Assembly (NCBI RefSeq): GCF_034190915.1
Contig: NW_026947484.1
Location: 213,478,657-213,542,656, forward strand
Direction of reading: 5' to 3'
DNA: 64,000 nt
Source: Cavia porcellus
Taxonomy: Eukaryota; Chordata; Mammalia; Rodentia; Caviidae
Below the pieces are notes generated by a model. It was not told the origin of the DNA, did no database searches, and saw only the letters and a program-made list of their open reading frames with translations. The translations under genes were made by a program, and so were the position numbers. This document shows, piece by piece, positions 59,540-64,000 of the stretch (its first letter is position 1; each line of letters starts with the position of its first letter).

Positions 59540-59654
59540 TTTTTTTTTTTTTTTTTTTTTTGTCTTTTTCCTTTTTATCGGTACCAGGGATCGAACTCAC
59601 GACTGCCTGCTTGCAAGGCAGGCGCTTATGCCGCTGAGCTAAATACCCAGCGCC
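59540..59654 (-). mobile_element. ID-like SINE (GGTACC type), antisense
   Basis: A 22-T tract, 'ATCGGTACCAGGGATCGAAC', 'GCTTGCAAGGCAGGCGCTTA', 'GCTGAGCTAAATACCCAGCG'. Very similar to the copies at 20109 and 49608. Confidence 0.95.
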
Positions 59655-59899
59655 TTTTTTTTCTTATTCATAGTTAAAACCTGAACATTTTACTGTAGTT
59701 CCCAGGAAGTGACATATTTTCAACAGTGCTCCAACAAAAGAGAAAAATGATAAATCCACCCACTCAATGATGAGAGTTAGCTGACAAGGCTGTTAGGTTC
59801 TGAGGAATTTACTGTCATCTAATGTCTTATACTCCGTTTGAACATACAGCACACACCAAATTTCTGACAAAAGTAGTAGAGGACTCTAGGAGGTTCAAG

Positions 59900-60075
59900 G
59901 ACCTGAGACTACACTTACAGATGTGATAGCTCAGTCTAGAGTCAGCGCACTGTTGACTGCCTAAATTCAAATCATTACTATTTGACCTGAGACTTCCCCA
60001 TTCCTCAGTTTTTTGGTCTGCTAAGTGGGAATAATAATATGCATATCTCATGAAAGTACAGGAGTTAGTGTATGT
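59900..60075 (-). repeat. MIR SINE, antisense
   Basis: 'AGAGTCAGCGCACTGTTGAC', 'GAGACTTCCCCATTCCTCAG', 'GTGGGAATAATAATATGCAT' follow the MIR order in reverse. Confidence 0.8.
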
Positions 60076-63000
60076 AGAAAACTCAGCTCTGAAACAGCAT
60101 TGTTTTTAATCACTATTGCTGCTATTTTGGTTGTGACTGAGAAGAGGCCAGCAGACTGAGCCATAAAAGAAAAGTCACATGTTGTCCAAGAACAAATGTG
60201 TTGTCTCGCCTTGTGATCTCAATGTGACTTGGCGTGTTTACATTGGTAACTGATGCTCATGCTGGCTCTGGACACTGGAGGACTTGCTGGCTCCTCTCCT
60301 ATAGACCTAGAGCAAACTGTTGGTACCCAGTGGAGAAAAGAGAGGGAGCCACTGGCCATTCCGTCCCCCCCATCTGCAGCGTACGTATTCGGCCGCCCTT
60401 CTTCTTGTCTTCTTTGCCTAATGTGTAGACTATCCTGTCTGGAGCCAGAAACTCAGGAGGATATTGATTTAGTCTTCCATTATCTCCTCCTGCCCTTCTG
60501 TCCCCAAGCCAGCTATGGATTTTATCCTTAGTCTCTTCTCATTCTCTCCTGAGCTGCCATAAGCAACTTACCTTGACCTCAGTGGCTCACTGTTTAAATG
60601 GACGAACAGGGTCTGCCCCTCAGAGGACAGCCAGGGACATAATGAAACGGCAGATGTTATACATTTTCATACTTTTTGAAGGGGGAGTGAGTATATTTTG
60701 ACAAGTTGACCTTTGTTATAAAAAGGCTGTTACCTAAGGAAGAATGGCCTTTACTCCTGCCGTAGTCTTCATCCCTTGCAGTGCCAGAATTGTTTGATTT
60801 CAGCCCTCTGTCACCAGCCTGTGTGTTTTTGAATACTTTATTTGCTCTTCTCTTTCAAATAGTCACAGTCACTAATCCATGTTATGGCTTTACAGGCAGT
60901 AAATTAAATTATATTAATTCTAAACACAGTGTTTTTGAGCTGTAGAGAGTCTGTAGCCTTTGAAACCACTAACTTAATTTTGTCCAACTCTTACTCAGTA
61001 ACTCAAAAGAGCCAAAATTTTTTTCTTGCAAATTTGGTTTAAAAAATAATAATAAATTGCTCCCAGGCAGTGGTTCTGGGTGCCAAATTTCATCTGAGGT
61101 CTAAATCCTCTGTCTACATTGAAAGTCTTCCAAAATAAGGAGGTAGAGGTGCTAATGAAGATGTGATACATTATAACTTTACTTTAGCCACAGCTCTGTG
61201 GTCTCAGCTGTGTACTTCTCTGATAAGTTTGGTTCCCTTTTCTTCAATGTATATCTACAATAAATTTCTGAAAGAATTAAATGAAATCTTACTGAGCACT
61301 TTCAGAGCATCTGAACATAAAATCCCACCTGTAAAATGTCACTTGTAAATTTATATCTATGGAAGTTCCTGAAACGGAACAAGAGTTTTGACATCTTTAG
61401 AGCAAAAACAGTATTTCAGTACTTCATTTTTATGCATCCATACTCATTTGTTTTTAAAACTATGATAATTATACAGTATATAATACATTATGAGTTCATA
61501 TAATCATTGTTACTTTTGACATTGGTTATTTCACTGATCTTATATACTGTGATATAACTTTATGAGCACAGACTTCAGCTATTTCTAAAAGGAAAATCAT
61601 CGTAAATCTTCAACTGCTAGAAGATTTCTAGGGATGGACTTTTTTTAATGGAAGGACATTTTAACTGGCACTTTTTATTTTCTAAGCAAAGTGGATTCCC
61701 TATGCTAAATTGCTCAGGAATATAAAGGTTAAAACAGCTTACTAAAGACGTATTCTCCTACATTTAGTTAATACAACAGGCAACAAGTATCCAGTTTCTG
61801 TGCCTATATAATAGGCCCTTAGAAAACACTTAGTAAGCTCTACAGAAGTTAAAAGCAAGTACCAGCCTGATGCTTATAAAGCCCACATTCTTCGATCCAT
61901 CACAGTATCTTCCTGTTGGTTGTTCTAGGTTATTTTCTGCTGTTAATCAATATAAGAGCTGCTCCAAAGGCATTCCACACAGTACCAAGTAATGACAGTA
62001 AAATGCTCCACCCTAGACTACTACTGCAACCTGTGCAGGGAGTGGGCTCTTGAGAGGGGGTCAACAGGACGTTAAGGAGAAACTAGACACATACTAAAAG
62101 GAAATCTGGGATCAGGTGTGAGTGGATCTCTCTGGTGGAGAGGCAGTGACAACCCCCGCATGGTTTGGCTCTTTATATACAATAAACAGAAGAGGAAGCA
62201 CACCACGAGGCTTGAGAAGACCTGAGAAGTGCCAGGTCTCAGTGTTTTGCTGAGAACACTGAAAGACAAATATTCTCAGAGCTGACTGCTACATTTAACA
62301 AGGTATAACACCAAGCCAGACACCTGCTGGACTGGCCCTGTTCTAATCCCAGGAACTTGTTCACATGGCTCACCTCTGGAGCTCCATGTACTCGGGGGTG
62401 GCCTTGCTCTGGCCCCAAGGAACTTGCCGGCCTCTAGCTCAGCTGCTCCCCAGAGACTACATAGCTGCACAGCATCTAAAACTACTCTCATATCATCCTA
62501 GAAGAGCTTTTAGAACAAATACCTCACCCTCTTAAAAATGGTTACATTTCGAAAATATTTACCTATATTAGTTTTTAAAAGCCAGTTCACTGTAAGTTCT
62601 TACACAGACTGTTTGCTGCTTCTGTGGTTGATTAAATGCTAAGAAAAGCCATTTAGATATTACTTTCGTTAGCTCTCTACTAGCTTCTTGGGGTCTTTCT
62701 GTAAATACACTCTATTTGAATTTATAATTACTTGTGGGTTTTGCACCAGCATAGATTTTGAAGAATTTTGGCCAAGTTTAGTGTCTTGGCTTAACAAGGA
62801 GGTTAGAAATTTGAAAAGTTTCTTTGATGGTGATTAAAGTGTAGTTACATTGCTGTTGCTTTGATTTGGCTGCTGGAACGACAGCTGTGGTAAAGCTGGC
62901 AGTCTTGCTTCAAGCTGAAGAATGCTTGCTGCTAAATACAGTGCCGTTCAGCTCCCCTTTCAAGGGTCCTAACTGGAGCAGGTTCTTCTGCTTTGCTGCA

Positions 63001-64000
63001 TTTGAGTCTTTCATGTTATGAGCAGTAGATTTGCAAATGCTTATAAAATCAGTGTTTTTTAGAGTAAAACACTACTACTCAATCTTTTGTGTCCCGCTGC
63101 TTACCCTGCAAATTACAGTTTAAAAGGCCAGATTTCCTCTTAGAGTATGTTCTCTTTTTAAGTCACCAAATACTTCTCTGTATTTCAAATTTTGATCTGA
63201 GCTATCTGTTCCTAGTCACCTTCAAAATGTCTATCCTCCTGCATTTAACTTTTTTTTTTTTTGCTTACCGATGAGATTACTCTAAAACTAGGTTTAAAAA
63301 AAATGACTATAAATAAACAAGTATGAAAATCTCTACAAAGTGATAAGATACATAGGCAAAAAGTACGTTGCCCTCACAGCACGGTTCTTGGTGGAGTTAT
63401 AAATCATATGTGTTTTGCCCACAAAGCACATGCTAATATTAAGTTGTTTTTAAAGTGATTGTGTTGCATCCCCGTGGCTCTTCAGTGCTCTGTAGGGTAT
63501 CATGTTGCTTTAATGTAATGAACCGAGCCCTCAGCCCCTAAATCTCCAGGCTGGAAATGATTACATAAAACTGAATGGCTGTGCCTAAAGTCTTACAAAT
63601 CTTGAGAATTTTTTCTTCTTTGGGAGAAAAGAAGCTTACTAAACTTTTTATTTTTTGAAGGGAAAAGCCCTGCATTTGTAATAAGTTTCTGTTGAAAATG
63701 TCAGTGATTTCAGGTTATATAGCTGTCTGTTTGAGAAATAAGCATTATCTTTGCTTCAAGGTCTGTATTTTAACTTCGCACAGATGTGTGCTAAAAGAAC
63801 ATGATGTGCTTATTTGTTGCATTTATGCTACTTTCTTACTTTATATAAGATGGATGAAATTACATATTAAATAAAAACAGCAGCTCCAACAGCAGTCCTT
63901 AGCAAATTGAAAAAATCTTCCAGAGACAGTGGAGTGAGCCTGTGATTTTAGTAACTCATTGACTTTGGAGAGAACTGTCTATTTAAAAGCTTGTATCTAG
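60076..64000. other. Intronic sequence to window end, no recognised feature
   Basis: Mixed composition with no exon of SRBD1 readable and no clear SINE or LINE. Short open frames on both strands lack protein character. Confidence 0.5.

Larger units (their letters stand above)
48149..64000 (+). other. SRBD1: SRBD1 downstream intron (partial, more than 15.8 kb)
   Basis: Begins with a near-consensus donor, GTAAGC. No later SRBD1 exon could be read before the window end. It contains ancient L1 sequence, five or more ID SINEs, B1 and B1-ID copies, MIRs and a younger antisense L1 3' end. Confidence 0.75.

Noticed and set aside
1..64000. Search for CRISPR arrays, operons, phage or plasmid features
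   Set aside because: Base composition, spliced exons and SINE/LINE content show vertebrate nuclear DNA; no regular spacer-repeat arrays or dense coding are present.

Overview
The window is mammalian nuclear DNA, most likely from a non-murid rodent. It is AT-rich, has no operon structure, and is filled with interspersed repeats. The SINEs point to rodents: monomeric 7SL-derived B1, tRNA-derived ID-like elements ending in a GGTACC-type 3' box, and B1-ID composites. The ID/B1-ID types suggest a lineage such as Castorimorpha or the squirrel-related clade rather than mouse or rat. That placement is inference.

The only gene supported by protein-level evidence is SRBD1 (S1 RNA-binding domain 1, the animal Tex homologue), on the + strand. 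Three consecutive internal exons are visible, at 44723-44829, 46035-46211 and 47966-48148. All have canonical AG/GT borders and a single frame that reads across both splices. They encode the helical segment before the helix-hairpin-helix (HhH) module, the HhH module itself, and a polar linker leading into the next conserved Tex motif. The last two exons are symmetric (phase 2-2). The third begins at a tandem NAGNAG acceptor. Everything else appears to be SRBD1 intron: more than 44.7 kb upstream, two short introns (1.2 and 1.75 kb), and more than 15.8 kb downstream. No first exon, last exon, promoter or polyadenylation site of SRBD1 is visible.

Intron layout. 1-18.5 kb is mostly unique or very old sequence with MIRs, ID SINEs, simple repeats, a MaLR LTR (about 9.57-10.0 kb) and a tiny hAT-type MITE (15483-15563). 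18.5-30 kb is a dense LINE graveyard: an old L1 split by a MaLR LTR, a long antisense L1 split by a B1 and another MaLR LTR, and an L1 with an internal inversion (junction near 27642). 32.39-32.86 kb holds a decayed minus-strand reading frame of unknown origin. 33.1-39.2 kb is a near full-length sense L1 interrupted by a 782-bp solo LTR with a 5-bp target duplication. 40.1-43.3 kb is an antisense ORF1-only L1 derivative (HAL1-like) flanked by a 14-bp target duplication. Downstream of the last exon are an ancient antisense L1 carrying several SINEs (about 48.9-51.3 kb), MIRs, a younger antisense L1 3' end (55.6-56.75 kb), and then mostly unique intron.

No prokaryotic features, CRISPR arrays, rRNA genes, functional tRNA genes or intact transposon genes were found. 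The most interesting items are the HAL1-like element, the unidentified decayed coding frame, the hAT MITE and the NAGNAG/symmetric-exon arrangement in SRBD1.
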